This document shows positions 52,209 to 60,747 of a stretch of DNA of 64,000 nt, one piece after another. Source of the DNA: Victivallaceae bacterium (GTDB lineage Bacteria; Verrucomicrobiota; Lentisphaeria; Victivallales; Victivallaceae). Both the position numbers and the translations under genes were made by a program. How positions within the stretch are numbered: position 1 is the first letter of the stretch; every line of letters begins with the position of its first letter. Where the stretch lies: NCBI GenBank assembly GCA_024405735.1, contig JAKSOF010000012.1, positions 1 to 64,000 of the forward strand, given 5' to 3'. The notes under the pieces were generated by a model. It saw only the letters and a list, made by a program, of their open reading frames with translations. It made no database searches and had not been told where the DNA came from.

Positions 52209-53612
52209 TTAAAAGATGAAGTAGATGAAAGGATTGTAGCTTTGCGTCGTCAGCGCGAGCAGAGCCAGGATAAACACGAAAATGCACCAGAGAATTTTTT
52301 TCCAGTTCAGCGTGCGGGTGAAATCCCAACTTTGCGGCAGAGCCCAGATGACGATGCCGGCAAGAATGAAATTCACAACGTACCACGGGGCGTAAATCAG
52401 CCCGCGCCCGACGTCACCGGAGCCGGAAGTTGCCGTCCAGCCGAACATACATCCCAAATATCGCCACGCATCGGTCAGCGTGTCGGCGCGGAAAAAGACC
52501 CAGGCTACAAGCACGATGAAAAAAGTGATCGCAAGTTGACCGATCTTCGGCAATTTTTTGTAGATGCTTTCCTTGCCCTGCGACCGTTCAAATGCGAGAT
52601 AACCGCCGTGGATGCCGCCCCAAATCAGGAAATTCCAACTGGCGCCGTGCCATAAGCCGCCGAGCAACATCACCAGGGCGAGATTGATATAGGTGCGAGT
52701 TTCTCCTTTACGGTTGCCGCCGAGCGGAATGTAAAGATAATCTTTCAGCCAGGTGGAGAGCGAGATATGCCACTTGCGCCAGAATTCCGTGATGGAAAGC
52801 GACTTGTAGGGGGAGTCAAAATTTTTCGCAAAGACGAAGCCCAGCATCAAACCGAGACCGATCGCCATATCGCTGTACCCGGAAAAGTCGAAATAAATCT
52901 GAAACGCGTACGCCACCGCGCCGTACCATGCGTCGAGCGTTTCGACGATCCCGGCGTTGAACGTGGTGTCGGCGATTTTTCCGCAGGGATTCGCCAGCAA
53001 AATCTTTTTGCCCATTCCCAACATAAAAAAGGTGATGCCGCGCGTGAATTTTTCCAAAGAGTGCGTACGATTTTTCAGCTGATCGGCGACCTCCTGAAAA
53101 CGGATGATGGGACCGGCGACCAATTGCGGAAACATGGAAACATAGCAGGCGTAGTCGATAAAATTGTACACGACTTTGGCATCGCCGCGGTAGACGTCAA
53201 TGACATAACTCATACTTTGGAAAGTATAAAAACTGATCCCGAGCGGCAGGACAACGCGGAAAAAGCCTTCGTACTGCCAGCTTTCCGCGCCGATGGCGGA
53301 CATCAGTGCGTTGTAATTCTCCACACCGAAATTGAAATACTTGAAAAAACCGAGGATCGCGAGGTCGGTAACGATCGAGATCGTGACAAAAAGTTTCTTT
53401 TTTGCCGGATATTTCCCCATCATCCGCCCGTTGGTGTAATCCACCGTCGTGTTGAAAAGCATCAGGAAACAGAAATAGGGATTTGCCCATCCGTAGAAAA
53501 GATAACTGAAAAGCGTCAACACAAGATGTTTCCACTTCCGCGGCACCGCATAATACCCCAACAGCGCCGCCGGCAGGAAGAAAAACAAAAACAGATAACT
53601 CGAAAAAACCAT
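52209..53612 (-). CDS. MBOAT-family O-acyltransferase, AlgI type
   Basis: 467 residues with about 11-12 membrane helices. Family motifs are clear: the SPYKSLSITEFWRKWHISLS block, then the catalytic His in LLGGLWHGASWNFLIWGGIHG. AlgI-type proteins bring acetyl groups from the cytoplasm across the inner membrane for use on alginate, cellulose or other polymers by AlgJ/AlgX partners. It lies 12 bp before the AlgJ-like gene. No matching polymer synthase is in the window. Confidence 0.93.
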   Translation of the reverse strand: MVFSSYLFLFFFLPAALLGYYAVPRKWKHLVLTLFSYLFYGWANPYFCFLMLFNTTVDYTNGRMMGKYPAKKKLFVTISIVTDLAILGFFKYFNFGVENYNALMSAIGAESWQYEGFFRVVLPLGISFYTFQSMSYVIDVYRGDAKVVYNFIDYACYVSMFPQLVAGPIIRFQEVADQLKNRTHSLEKFTRGITFFMLGMGKKILLANPCGKIADTTFNAGIVETLDAWYGAVAYAFQIYFDFSGYSDMAIGLGLMLGFVFAKNFDSPYKSLSITEFWRKWHISLSTWLKDYLYIPLGGNRKGETRTYINLALVMLLGGLWHGASWNFLIWGGIHGGYLAFERSQGKESIYKKLPKIGQLAITFFIVLVAWVFFRADTLTDAWRYLGCMFGWTATSGSGDVGRGLIYAPWYVVNFILAGIVIWALPQSWDFTRTLNWKKILWCIFVFILALLALTTQSYNPFIYFIF

Positions 53613-53628
53613 ATTAAGCCTTTTTTAG

Positions 53629-56106
53629 TTATTGATAAATTTGGATATCACTGATCGCGACAACATTTCCCGGTTTCCCTTTTAATTCAATTTTGATATG
53701 ACTTGTGCCTGCGGGGAGCCGGACTATTGCTTTATTCCAATAGTATTGAGAAGAACATAACTCCACGTCAATCGTTTCTCCATTGACAATCAGTTTAACG
53801 GGGAATGGTGCATTGGCACAAGTAGGAATAAGCACAACGCATTCCTTTTTTTTATCGACATCAGGAATTGCAAAATCAAGAACAGTGCAAACTCCTTTTT
53901 GTGGTATTTCAAAAAACTTTGCAAAGGAAAGATTTTTAGCAAAATCCGGTTCTTTTTTTGTATTGCCTTGCATCGCGACGGTTGCAATTGCTTTTTTTTC
54001 GGACATCAGCAGGGCGGTTTGATCCATGGTTTTGAGATTGTTGAACTTTATTGGGGCATGCAGATGTTGCACTCCAACACACATGATCACGACCTTTTTT
54101 CCTCTAAGGAAAGTTTCCGGCGTGTTGAAAAAATCCCGCATTATACTGGTCATAGGACCATACGCATTGACGCGGTAAAAAGAGATACTCATATGCATTT
54201 TTAAGGAAAGCAACGTGGGGAATGACTCGGGATTGTTCATAGGCATCTGCATATAGGAATTCCCGAATACTAAAATCGATGATGTCGGATTTGAGCGGAC
54301 AGTCTTTTTATCATACATAACGCAACGACACAGATAGGATTCTCCCGCTCTGTTACTTCCGATATCACAATCTGCAGGGAACGCGTAATCATGGTTCCGG
54401 TACCATCCATCGTGTGCATGCGGACGGGGTACGACTGTAAACAACTTTGGATTCATATTCGAAGAAAAGCCAAACCTTTCCAGTTTTTGTGCGACAATAT
54501 CACTCAGTATATCCTGACATGTATCGGACGGATGGGGATCTGCCGGATAAAAAAATGCCCATGGATAACGATTGAAATTTTTGATGATTTCATCCGATGC
54601 ATAGACCGCTTCAATTCCGTTTTGAAGCAATTCTCGAACGGTCCATATCATAGAAAAATCCGGTACATCCCGAAACTCAGGAAGAATAACACGCGCAGAG
54701 ATGTCATAGGCATCCGGCACGAGGCAAAGGATAAATTGACATCCATTGGCTTGCAGAAAATCGCGAAATGCGACCAACGCTTCCATGTTTTCCGGTGCAA
54801 TGGGGGTATATTTTCGTATCAACTGATCCCGCCCGATTTCCGGAAGACTCCAAAAGGAACCGCTTATGTGCCGCCAAACGTACTTTTTTCCCTTAATGGT
54901 AACTCGGTTGTAGCCGGGGCTGTCTTTCGCTTTTTCCTCATTCCATGCTTTGAAAAATGCCTCATTGGTTTCTGTAATCTGTTTTTTAGACCATTTATCC
55001 AAAGTGGTATTGATCGTAGCTAAATCGTCGGCAATGGCATTTTTCTGTTTTTTTATAACGTCTTCTGTTAAAGGGGGGTTGATTTGCCGTTCAAAAACAG
55101 AAATATGCTCATGTGCTGTTAATGCGTTGTCAAAAGGGACACTGTTTTTTTTCTTGAACATTGTAATTTTTTCAAAATTCACAACGTAATAGTTGTCCAG
55201 TTGAAACAAATCAAGATCATCTGCTTGTTGTATAGATTTCATACTATCTGGCAATTTTTCAAAAGGGTAAAGAATGCAACGGAGCATATCTCCTTCCTTT
55301 AATGCCGAAGATGCCAAAAGCCGATAGTTCTGAAAGCCGTCAAGAATCAATTGAATTTCCAACGGGCACTGTTTCCCGTAACAAATATTTTCTCCTTTAA
55401 AACGACAGGTGAAGCGACAATCCGGGTAATCTGACTTTTTCGGATCGGGAATTGCGGAGCAGGCTTCAATTGTTCCTTCCACGCAAGTATAACCTCGTTC
55501 TGTAAAGTCAACAGGAGTGCCCCGCACGGAAAAATCTTTCAGAGTCACATCTCCGGAAATTTTGAACAAAATCCGGAATCCGGGATTCAACAAATCAAAA
55601 TGGATGGGCAGGTGAATCGTTTTGGTTTCTCCTGCCCGTAAAGTTTCTTTTTGACTTTTCAAAACTTCTGCATTGTTGAAAAAGCGATATTGCAGAACCG
55701 AGAGAATCACCGTGGCGGGAGCATCTTCCACGCACAATGTTACATCAACGGTAAAATCAGAAAACATTTCTTTGATTGACGGCGAAACCACTTCCGTTTT
55801 TTGGGAGGTTGCAATGCGCCAGCCACCGTTTTCGGAAGTCATTTTCAGATCGTGAGGCATCCCGACAGAATTGATGAACCAACCTTGCGGCTGAGTCATA
55901 TTTTTCAAGTTTTCAACAGGGAAATGATTTTCTTTCAGCTTTTTGATTGCCCGCTCTTGGATAGACAAAGGAATCATTTTTCTGAAATTTTCCTGCATCA
56001 AAACTTGTTCTTCCGCAATCTTGTCGGTATCCGCGTAAACAGGGGGGATGGCAGAAACAAAAAACGCAGTAAAAAACACAAAAAATATTTTACAGAGTCT
56101 GTTCAT
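53629..56106 (-). CDS. Large divergent AlgX-like exported protein
   Basis: 825 residues with a signal peptide (MNRLCKIFFVFFTAFFVSAIPPVYA). Residues ~1-380 are beta-rich and unrecognised. The second half resembles AlgX/AlgJ: ALVAFRDFLQANGCQFILCLVPDAYD, a histidine region FYPADPHPSDTC in place of the Asp-x-His-Trp motif, and LVFGNSYMQMP in place of GDS. A C-terminal beta domain (PAGTSHIKIELKGKPGN) ends it. The usual catalytic residues are altered, so it may bind rather than acetylate. The gene is visibly richer in A and T than its neighbours, suggesting transfer or relaxed selection. It is the first gene of the operon, 16 bp before the MBOAT. Confidence 0.6.
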   Translation of the reverse strand: MNRLCKIFFVFFTAFFVSAIPPVYADTDKIAEEQVLMQENFRKMIPLSIQERAIKKLKENHFPVENLKNMTQPQGWFINSVGMPHDLKMTSENGGWRIATSQKTEVVSPSIKEMFSDFTVDVTLCVEDAPATVILSVLQYRFFNNAEVLKSQKETLRAGETKTIHLPIHFDLLNPGFRILFKISGDVTLKDFSVRGTPVDFTERGYTCVEGTIEACSAIPDPKKSDYPDCRFTCRFKGENICYGKQCPLEIQLILDGFQNYRLLASSALKEGDMLRCILYPFEKLPDSMKSIQQADDLDLFQLDNYYVVNFEKITMFKKKNSVPFDNALTAHEHISVFERQINPPLTEDVIKKQKNAIADDLATINTTLDKWSKKQITETNEAFFKAWNEEKAKDSPGYNRVTIKGKKYVWRHISGSFWSLPEIGRDQLIRKYTPIAPENMEALVAFRDFLQANGCQFILCLVPDAYDISARVILPEFRDVPDFSMIWTVRELLQNGIEAVYASDEIIKNFNRYPWAFFYPADPHPSDTCQDILSDIVAQKLERFGFSSNMNPKLFTVVPRPHAHDGWYRNHDYAFPADCDIGSNRAGESYLCRCVMYDKKTVRSNPTSSILVFGNSYMQMPMNNPESFPTLLSLKMHMSISFYRVNAYGPMTSIMRDFFNTPETFLRGKKVVIMCVGVQHLHAPIKFNNLKTMDQTALLMSEKKAIATVAMQGNTKKEPDFAKNLSFAKFFEIPQKGVCTVLDFAIPDVDKKKECVVLIPTCANAPFPVKLIVNGETIDVELCSSQYYWNKAIVRLPAGTSHIKIELKGKPGNVVAISDIQIYQ

Positions 56107-56175
56107 AGTCTGAAAAATCCTTTTATCTTGTTTGCTTAACTATTGTCCGGATTTGATCGATAACATCGGTTTTCG

Positions 56176-56658
56176 CTATGTCAACGATGACTGATTTTTC
56201 TTTTCGCGCCTTTCGCGGAAAAAGCGGCGCAGTAAATCGAGCGAAGCGTCGCTTTCAACGCCGCCGGAAACTTCGGGGTGATAGAGTGCCCCGGGGATCT
56301 CCGGGATCGCGACCGCGCCGCCGCACCCGCCGAACGCAGGATCGGATGCTCCGAAAACGATGCGGTCGCACCGCGCATTGACGAGCGCGCCGGCGCACAT
56401 CGGGCAGGGCTCTTTGGTAACGTAAATCGTGACGCCGTGCATTCTCCAGTCGTGCCGGATAAGTTCGACGGCGCGAAGCACTTCCAACTCCGCGTGGGCG
56501 GTGACGGAGTGTTTTTCCTCGACGCGGTTGCGTCCCGTGGCGATGATGCTGCCGTTTTCGACGGCGACGGCGCCGATGGGGACTTCGCCGAAGTCAAACG
56601 CCTTTTGCGCTTCGGCAAGCGCGGCAAGCATCCACCGGGAATCGGAAGCGTCGTTCAT
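56176..56658 (-). CDS. tadA: tRNA-specific adenosine deaminase
   Basis: 160 residues from the ATG at 56658. Cytidine-deaminase fold zinc site: VTAHAELEVLRAV (His-Ala-Glu) and PCPMCAGALVNARCDRIVFG (two Cys). The C-terminal DPAFGGCGGA is typical of TadA. It converts A34 to inosine in tRNA-Arg. It overlaps the upstream exported-protein gene by 4 bp. A longer in-frame start lies inside that gene and is rejected. The acetylation operon starts about 70 bp downstream on the same strand. Confidence 0.92.
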   Translation of the reverse strand: MNDASDSRWMLAALAEAQKAFDFGEVPIGAVAVENGSIIATGRNRVEEKHSVTAHAELEVLRAVELIRHDWRMHGVTIYVTKEPCPMCAGALVNARCDRIVFGASDPAFGGCGGAVAIPEIPGALYHPEVSGGVESDASLDLLRRFFRERREKKNQSSLT

Positions 56659-57083
56659 TGCCGATGGATGTCCACACGCACGATGAATTTTGTGTAGGCG
56701 TGAAAGACCAGCCGGATGGAATGATCTTTCCACTCATAATAAAAAGTGATGATGCGGTCGGGGGTGTTGGGGGAATCGATGATCGCGTCGCCGTGATAAA
56801 AAAGCTGATTGAGCGTTTGCGTTTCGCGGACAAACGTGAGATCGACTTTTTCGGCAAGCTCCTTGGCGGCGTTGTATTTTTCTTCGCTGGCGGTTTTGAT
56901 TTTGGGGTCTTTCAGGACGCCGATGAGATCGCGGTAACGGGAAAGGACTTCAATATCTTCGGCGGGAAGGATGTCTTCTCCGAAAAAATTGTGACGGTGA
57001 TAGCCTTTGAATTTCGCTTCCTCCGCGCCGAGCGAGACGGCAAGGATGAGCGTCAAAATGCCGGAAAGAGCAAATTTTTTCAT
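56655..57083 (-). CDS. Small exported protein of unknown function
   Basis: 142 residues from the ATG at 57083 with AGGAGA upstream. Signal peptide MKKFALSGILTLILAVSLGAE. The mature part has mixed helix and strand (SEEKYNAAKELAEKVDLTFV, then IITFYYEWKDHSIRLVFHAY). No family is recognised. Its stop overlaps the tadA start (ATGA), so it is made with tadA although the two have no obvious link. Promoter at 57111-57138. Confidence 0.72.
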   Translation of the reverse strand: MKKFALSGILTLILAVSLGAEEAKFKGYHRHNFFGEDILPAEDIEVLSRYRDLIGVLKDPKIKTASEEKYNAAKELAEKVDLTFVRETQTLNQLFYHGDAIIDSPNTPDRIITFYYEWKDHSIRLVFHAYTKFIVRVDIHRQ

Positions 57084-57110
57084 CGTTTCTCCTAATATTG
57101 ACTTGAATAC

Positions 57111-57138
57111 AATATACACGCAGTTGAAAAGAAAACAA
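57111..57138 (-). promoter_or_regulatory. Promoter of the exported-protein/tadA unit
   Basis: On the minus strand TTGTTT (57133-57138), 16 bp, TATATT (57111-57116). Confidence 0.65.
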
Positions 57139-57156
57139 GTCTTAATGAGAAATGAT

Positions 57157-57185
57157 TTGCTTTTTTTGCGGGGAACTCTTATATT
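57157..57185 (+). promoter_or_regulatory. Promoter of tmRNA
   Basis: TTGCTT (57157-57162), 17 bp, TATATT (57180-57185), about 25 bases before the mature 5' end of tmRNA. Confidence 0.75.
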
Positions 57186-57210
57186 ATATAAATGTGCAAG
57201 AGAACTTCTT

Positions 57211-57567
57211 GGGGGTGTTCCGGATTCGACCGGTACGGCAAGAAATTGACTGCATGCCGAGGATGACCGTTGGCCTCGTTAATCACCGGTTAAAAACATA
57301 ACTGCGAACGAAGAGTTTGCTCTGGCGGCTTAGTCCCGCCACGTCGCTTTGCCCGACCGGGTGCTAAGGCAAAAGCGGCGTCAGACAGCGCCCTGGCGAA
57401 AGTCTCCTCCCTTCGGGACTTTGGCGAGAACCAAGAACGGATAGTCCGGGCCTGTGCCTGTCCGACGGCGTACGGCAAGGACGATAAGCAATAAAGACGG
57501 AATAAGCATGTAGACGTCACTGGCTCACCTTATCGGCACGGGGGTTCAACTCCCCCCACCTCCACCA
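57211..57567 (+). ncRNA. ssrA: Transfer-messenger RNA
   Basis: 357 bases. The 5' end GGGGGTG pairs with CACCTCC just before the 3' ACCA, forming the tRNA-like acceptor stem, and the universal 5' tmRNA stretch GTTCCGGATTCGACCGG and T-arm GGTTCAACTCC are present. The tag reading frame is best read from GCG at 57304 to TAG at 57331-57333, giving ANEEFALAA after the tRNA-borne alanine; the AAAAACATAACT before GCG resembles the resume region of E. coli tmRNA. tmRNA frees stalled ribosomes and marks the truncated protein for proteolysis. A terminator follows. Confidence 0.95.
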
Positions 57568-57576
57568 GTATTTTCG

Positions 57577-57606
57577 AGGCAGTCGTTCATCGGCTGCCTT
57601 TTTTTA
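57577..57606 (+). terminator. Terminator of tmRNA
   Basis: AGGCAG (57577-57582) pairs with CTGCCT (57594-57599), followed by a run of T residues to about 57606. Confidence 0.82.
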
Positions 57607-57706
57607 TTGCCTTTTTACCATGAAATCACCCTGCTGCAATGTTCTTGAGGTCCTTCTTCCGAAATTATCGGACACTGTCGGCAAAATGCGTTTCAAAAGA
57701 TTGCAC

Positions 57707-57735
57707 TTGAAATAAAAAAAATAACGTGTTATATT
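57707..57735 (+). promoter_or_regulatory. Promoter of the NeuD-like/BKACE unit
   Basis: TTGAAA (57707-57712), 17 bp, TATATT (57730-57735). The leader to the gene at 57889 is about 147 bases. Apart from this and a small ORF the 57607-57888 gap shows nothing recognisable. Confidence 0.75.
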
Positions 57736-57762
57736 ACGCAGCTATGCAGGGAGATCAAACGG

Positions 57763-57864
57763 ATGATTTTTATGCGAAAGAACAATGAGAAATTCAAGCA
57801 AATAAGGATTGTTGAAAAAATCCATTATTGCATTTGCCCGAGGGGGCAAGATGCTTTTGATTGA
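57763..57864 (+). CDS. Possible leader peptide ORF
   Basis: 33 residues, basic and lysine-rich (MIFMRKNNEKFKQIRI). It has GGGAG about 7 bases before its ATG and ends 24 bp before the acetyltransferase gene, inside the transcript leader. No match is known. It could be a leader peptide or chance. Confidence 0.3.
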   Translation: MIFMRKNNEKFKQIRIVEKIHYCICPRGQDAFD

Positions 57865-57888
57865 TTCCCGCATGGAGCGGACTTGAAT

Positions 57889-58596
57889 ATGCAACAGGAA
57901 GAGAAAACGACCATATCTGCAAACGCAGAACCAATCGTGATTTACGGAACTTGCAACTGGGCACGTGTGCTGCTTGATGAACTGAGTACCGATTCTCGTT
58001 ACCATGTCGCCGGAATCACCTGCGATGCAGAGTATTACCATGAAGAGCATTTCTGCGGTTATCCGCTGTATCCATTTCACGCCATCGAGACCATTTTCCC
58101 CCCGGAGAAATTCAGGATGCTGGTCTGCGGGATTTACGCTTCTCCCCGTGAACGGAACGCATATTATCAGCGAGCGAAGCAGAAAAACTACATCTGCGCA
58201 AATTTCATCAGCCGCAACGCAAATGTATCGCCGAGCGTAATTTTCGGAGAAAACAATTTTATATTCGGCGGAGCCTATATTGATGCCATGTGCCGTTTCG
58301 GCAACAATAATATCGTCCGTCCCAATTCCTACATCGGGCATGAATCAGTGGTGGGCAACACCGTCTTCATCGCACCTGGTTGCAATATTGCAGGGAAATG
58401 CACCATCGGCGATTTGTCCATGATAGGGATTGGGGCAACACTTATCGGAAAACTTGTTATCGGACGTGAGGTCCTGATCGGTGCGGGAGCATTGATGCTG
58501 GAGGACGCACCGCCGCTGAGCAAATATCTGGGCGTACCGGCAAAGAGAAGCGGGGAAATCGATCCAGACTGCGGTATTCTGATGGAAGGGAAATAA
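57889..58596 (+). CDS. NeuD-like hexapeptide-repeat acetyltransferase
   Basis: 235 residues from the ATG at 57889 (a TTG two codons earlier is possible). An N-terminal Rossmann-like part starts with PIVIYGTCNWARVLLDEL. The C-terminal half is a left-handed beta-helix with hexapeptide repeats (NNNIVRPNSYIGHESVVGN, IGDLSMIGIGATLIGKLVIG) ending near VPAKR. This two-part form is that of NeuD/PglD sugar O- or N-acetyltransferases used in surface glycan synthesis. Codon use is more A/T-rich than in the housekeeping genes. The BKACE-family gene starts at the base after its stop. Confidence 0.82.
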   Translation: MQQEEKTTISANAEPIVIYGTCNWARVLLDELSTDSRYHVAGITCDAEYYHEEHFCGYPLYPFHAIETIFPPEKFRMLVCGIYASPRERNAYYQRAKQKNYICANFISRNANVSPSVIFGENNFIFGGAYIDAMCRFGNNNIVRPNSYIGHESVVGNTVFIAPGCNIAGKCTIGDLSMIGIGATLIGKLVIGREVLIGAGALMLEDAPPLSKYLGVPAKRSGEIDPDCGILMEGK

Positions 58597-59466
58597 ATGG
58601 ACGAAAGGGAATTCATCGTAAATTTCACGCCGACCGGAATGATTCCGACACGCGCACAGACCCCATATGTGCCATTGACACCAGCCGAAATCATCGAAGA
58701 CGTTCTGTCGGCGGCGGAAATTGGGATTAGCATGGTGCATTTACATGTGCGTGATCCGCAAAGCGGCGCACCGGATTTCCGTCCGGAACTGTATGCGGAA
58801 GTGATTGACGGTATAAGACGTTATGCTCCGGAGATTGTTATCGGCGTATCTTTGAGCGGCCGACATTATTCTGACTTTGAGAGCCGTTCGGCGGTACTGC
58901 ATCTGACGGGAGCTCAGAAGCCTGATATGGGAAGTCTGACGCTGAGTTCGCTGAACTTCAACCGCACAGCAAGCATCAATGCGCCGGATATGATTCGTCA
59001 ACTGGCAGAGCTGATGCTGGAAAAGAAAATCAAGCCGGAATGCGAGGCTTTTGATACGGGTATGATAAATTACGCCCAATATCTGATTCGGAAAAATGTG
59101 TTACAACCGCCTTATTATTTCAATCTGATACTCGGTAATATCGCATGTGCACAAGCTGATCTGCTGCATTCAGGCATGATGATTGCTGCGCTCCCGCCTG
59201 ATTCTCTGTGGAGCCTCGGCGGCATCGGAGATTTTCAATTCAAAATGAACATGACTGGGATTTTATACGGCGGCGGTGTGCGGGTCGGACTGGAGGACAA
59301 TCTATTCCTGAATCCAGACAGAAAACATCCGGCAACCAATCAAGAACTGCTTCGCCGCATTCAATGCGCGGGACAACTTTGCGGACGGAAAGTCATGCCG
59401 TCGGCACATTTGCGGCAACTGCTGGGATTGGAAGCGGGGAACGGGCGTTACGGCGTCAAAGCATGA
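58597..59466 (+). CDS. BKACE-family (DUF849) beta-keto acid cleavage enzyme-like protein
   Basis: 289 residues. The family motifs are NFTPTGMIPTRAQTP near the N-terminus and MVHLHVRDPQSGAPDF (the His-x-His zinc site), then GVSLSGR and a late GVRVGLEDN. BKACE enzymes are zinc-dependent TIM barrels that condense a beta-keto acid with acetyl-CoA, best known in lysine fermentation (3-keto-5-aminohexanoate cleavage). Here it adjoins a sugar acetyltransferase and a glycosyltransferase rather than fermentation genes, so a role in making an unusual sugar or acyl group is possible. It overlaps the convergent GT2 gene by 11 bp. GGAAGGG precedes the ATG. Confidence 0.82.
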   Translation: MDEREFIVNFTPTGMIPTRAQTPYVPLTPAEIIEDVLSAAEIGISMVHLHVRDPQSGAPDFRPELYAEVIDGIRRYAPEIVIGVSLSGRHYSDFESRSAVLHLTGAQKPDMGSLTLSSLNFNRTASINAPDMIRQLAELMLEKKIKPECEAFDTGMINYAQYLIRKNVLQPPYYFNLILGNIACAQADLLHSGMMIAALPPDSLWSLGGIGDFQFKMNMTGILYGGGVRVGLEDNLFLNPDRKHPATNQELLRRIQCAGQLCGRKVMPSAHLRQLLGLEAGNGRYGVKA

Positions 59467-60445
59467 GCATCCGATAGATACGGAACCATTCCGCTATATG
59501 TCTGAAGCGAAAACCGGGATTGCCAAGCAGTTTGAGACGGCGAATTTCCCTAAGTTCCGCAACGAATGCCGACTGAACCTGCCGAGCCTGGTCCGGATGG
59601 TCGAGACGCAACCGTTCAAGCCGCCTCAACTGTCCCCGTATCACGCTGGAAACCAAATAATTCCGCAAATGACGGCGAATCTGTGCATGGTGAGCGGTAT
59701 CCAAACGGACGGCAAGATCATTTATCGCGAAACGATAATTGGCAATCCGCTGTTCATCAATGGGAATTCGTGTTTCCGAACCAGGGCGACAAGTGTAGGA
59801 ATAGAGCGGTTCTCGTAATGCCACGCAACGCCGCATTCGGTTAAGCGCCATCGCCGTGTGGTGAAAATCGGAGAGGATATGGGGGTTCTCGAAGGTCCCC
59901 TCCAAAAAAAAGATACCATTCAGAGCATCACGCCGGTAAAGTTTGGTCCAGTAAGTAAAGTTGATACGGAATTTTCCTCCTCGCCCCATTTTGAAAAACG
60001 GTTGGTTTACATGCTGAAAAGGAATGGATTCCAGTTCAGCGGAAAGCGGTTCGGATGGTGAAAATTGAGCATCGCGGCGGAAACAGAAAGAAACGACGTC
60101 GGCATTTTCTCTTTCGGCAAAATACAGGACACATTCGAGCATTCGCGGATGAAGCAGGTCATCGGGATCCATGAAGAAGATGTATTTTCCTGCGGCTGAT
60201 CGTGCCGCAAGGTTTCGCGAGGCACCGCCGCCCATGCGTTTCTCATTGGTGAGCAAGAGGAAACGCGAATCGCGCCGTGCAAAATCACGCAGAATGTCTC
60301 CTGACGCATCGGTGGAGGCGTCATCAATGCAGATGACTTCAAAATCGCGACAGGTCTGCACCGCGATACTGTTCAGACATGCAGGAAGAAATTCCGCCGC
60401 CTGATAGACCGCCATTAATATGGAAACTGCTTTTTTTTCACCCAT
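59456..60445 (-). CDS. Family 2 glycosyltransferase
   Basis: 329 residues from the ATG at 60445; an in-frame extension upstream crosses the promoter. The GT-A fold begins at once: SILMAVYQAAEFLPACLNSI, VICIDDASTDASGD and the metal-binding FFMDPDD (Asp-x-Asp). The acceptor part has FRINFTYWTKLYRRDAL. The C-terminal ~90 residues are Arg-rich and helical. It transfers a sugar from a nucleotide donor to a lipid-linked or surface glycan. It is convergent with the BKACE gene and probably part of the same surface-glycan block. Confidence 0.88.
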   Translation of the reverse strand: MGEKKAVSILMAVYQAAEFLPACLNSIAVQTCRDFEVICIDDASTDASGDILRDFARRDSRFLLLTNEKRMGGGASRNLAARSAAGKYIFFMDPDDLLHPRMLECVLYFAERENADVVSFCFRRDAQFSPSEPLSAELESIPFQHVNQPFFKMGRGGKFRINFTYWTKLYRRDALNGIFFLEGTFENPHILSDFHHTAMALNRMRRCVALREPLYSYTCRPGSETRIPIDEQRIANYRFAINDLAVRLDTAHHAQIRRHLRNYLVSSVIRGQLRRLERLRLDHPDQARQVQSAFVAELREIRRLKLLGNPGFRFRHIAEWFRIYRMLML

Positions 60446-60485
60446 GATTGTATGCCGCCTAAAAAATTTTTTGTTCTGATTGAAT

Positions 60486-60514
60486 AACATAGTACAGAAA
60501 AAAGCAAATATCAA
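60486..60514 (-). promoter_or_regulatory. Promoter of the GT2 gene
   Basis: On the minus strand TTGATA (60509-60514), 17 bp, TATGTT (60486-60491). Confidence 0.62.
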
Positions 60515-60747
60515 GGATTTTTCAGGGCATTTCCGTCATTTCCCATGGTGTTTTATATTGTGCCATCCGGACATTCCGGCATATCAGTAATGTAAAAATA
60601 GGAGGATTCAAGGATTTTGGGAACGGGTCGGGAGTTTTTTGCCGAGAAGATTTATGCCGGAGTATGGCGACAGGTTTGAGGTGGATGCAAAAACATAAAG
60701 GCGACTTTTTTAGGGGAGTTTGTGAACGGCGGCGATGCTCCACCATC

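Noticed and set aside
57742-58341. A 199-codon minus-strand frame
   Set aside because: It is opposite the hexapeptide acetyltransferase, covers its promoter and has no motifs.
60735-60745. CTCCACCA as the right attachment site of an island in tmRNA
   Set aside because: Only eight bases match the tmRNA 3' end and they belong to a dispersed repeat region; too short to call.
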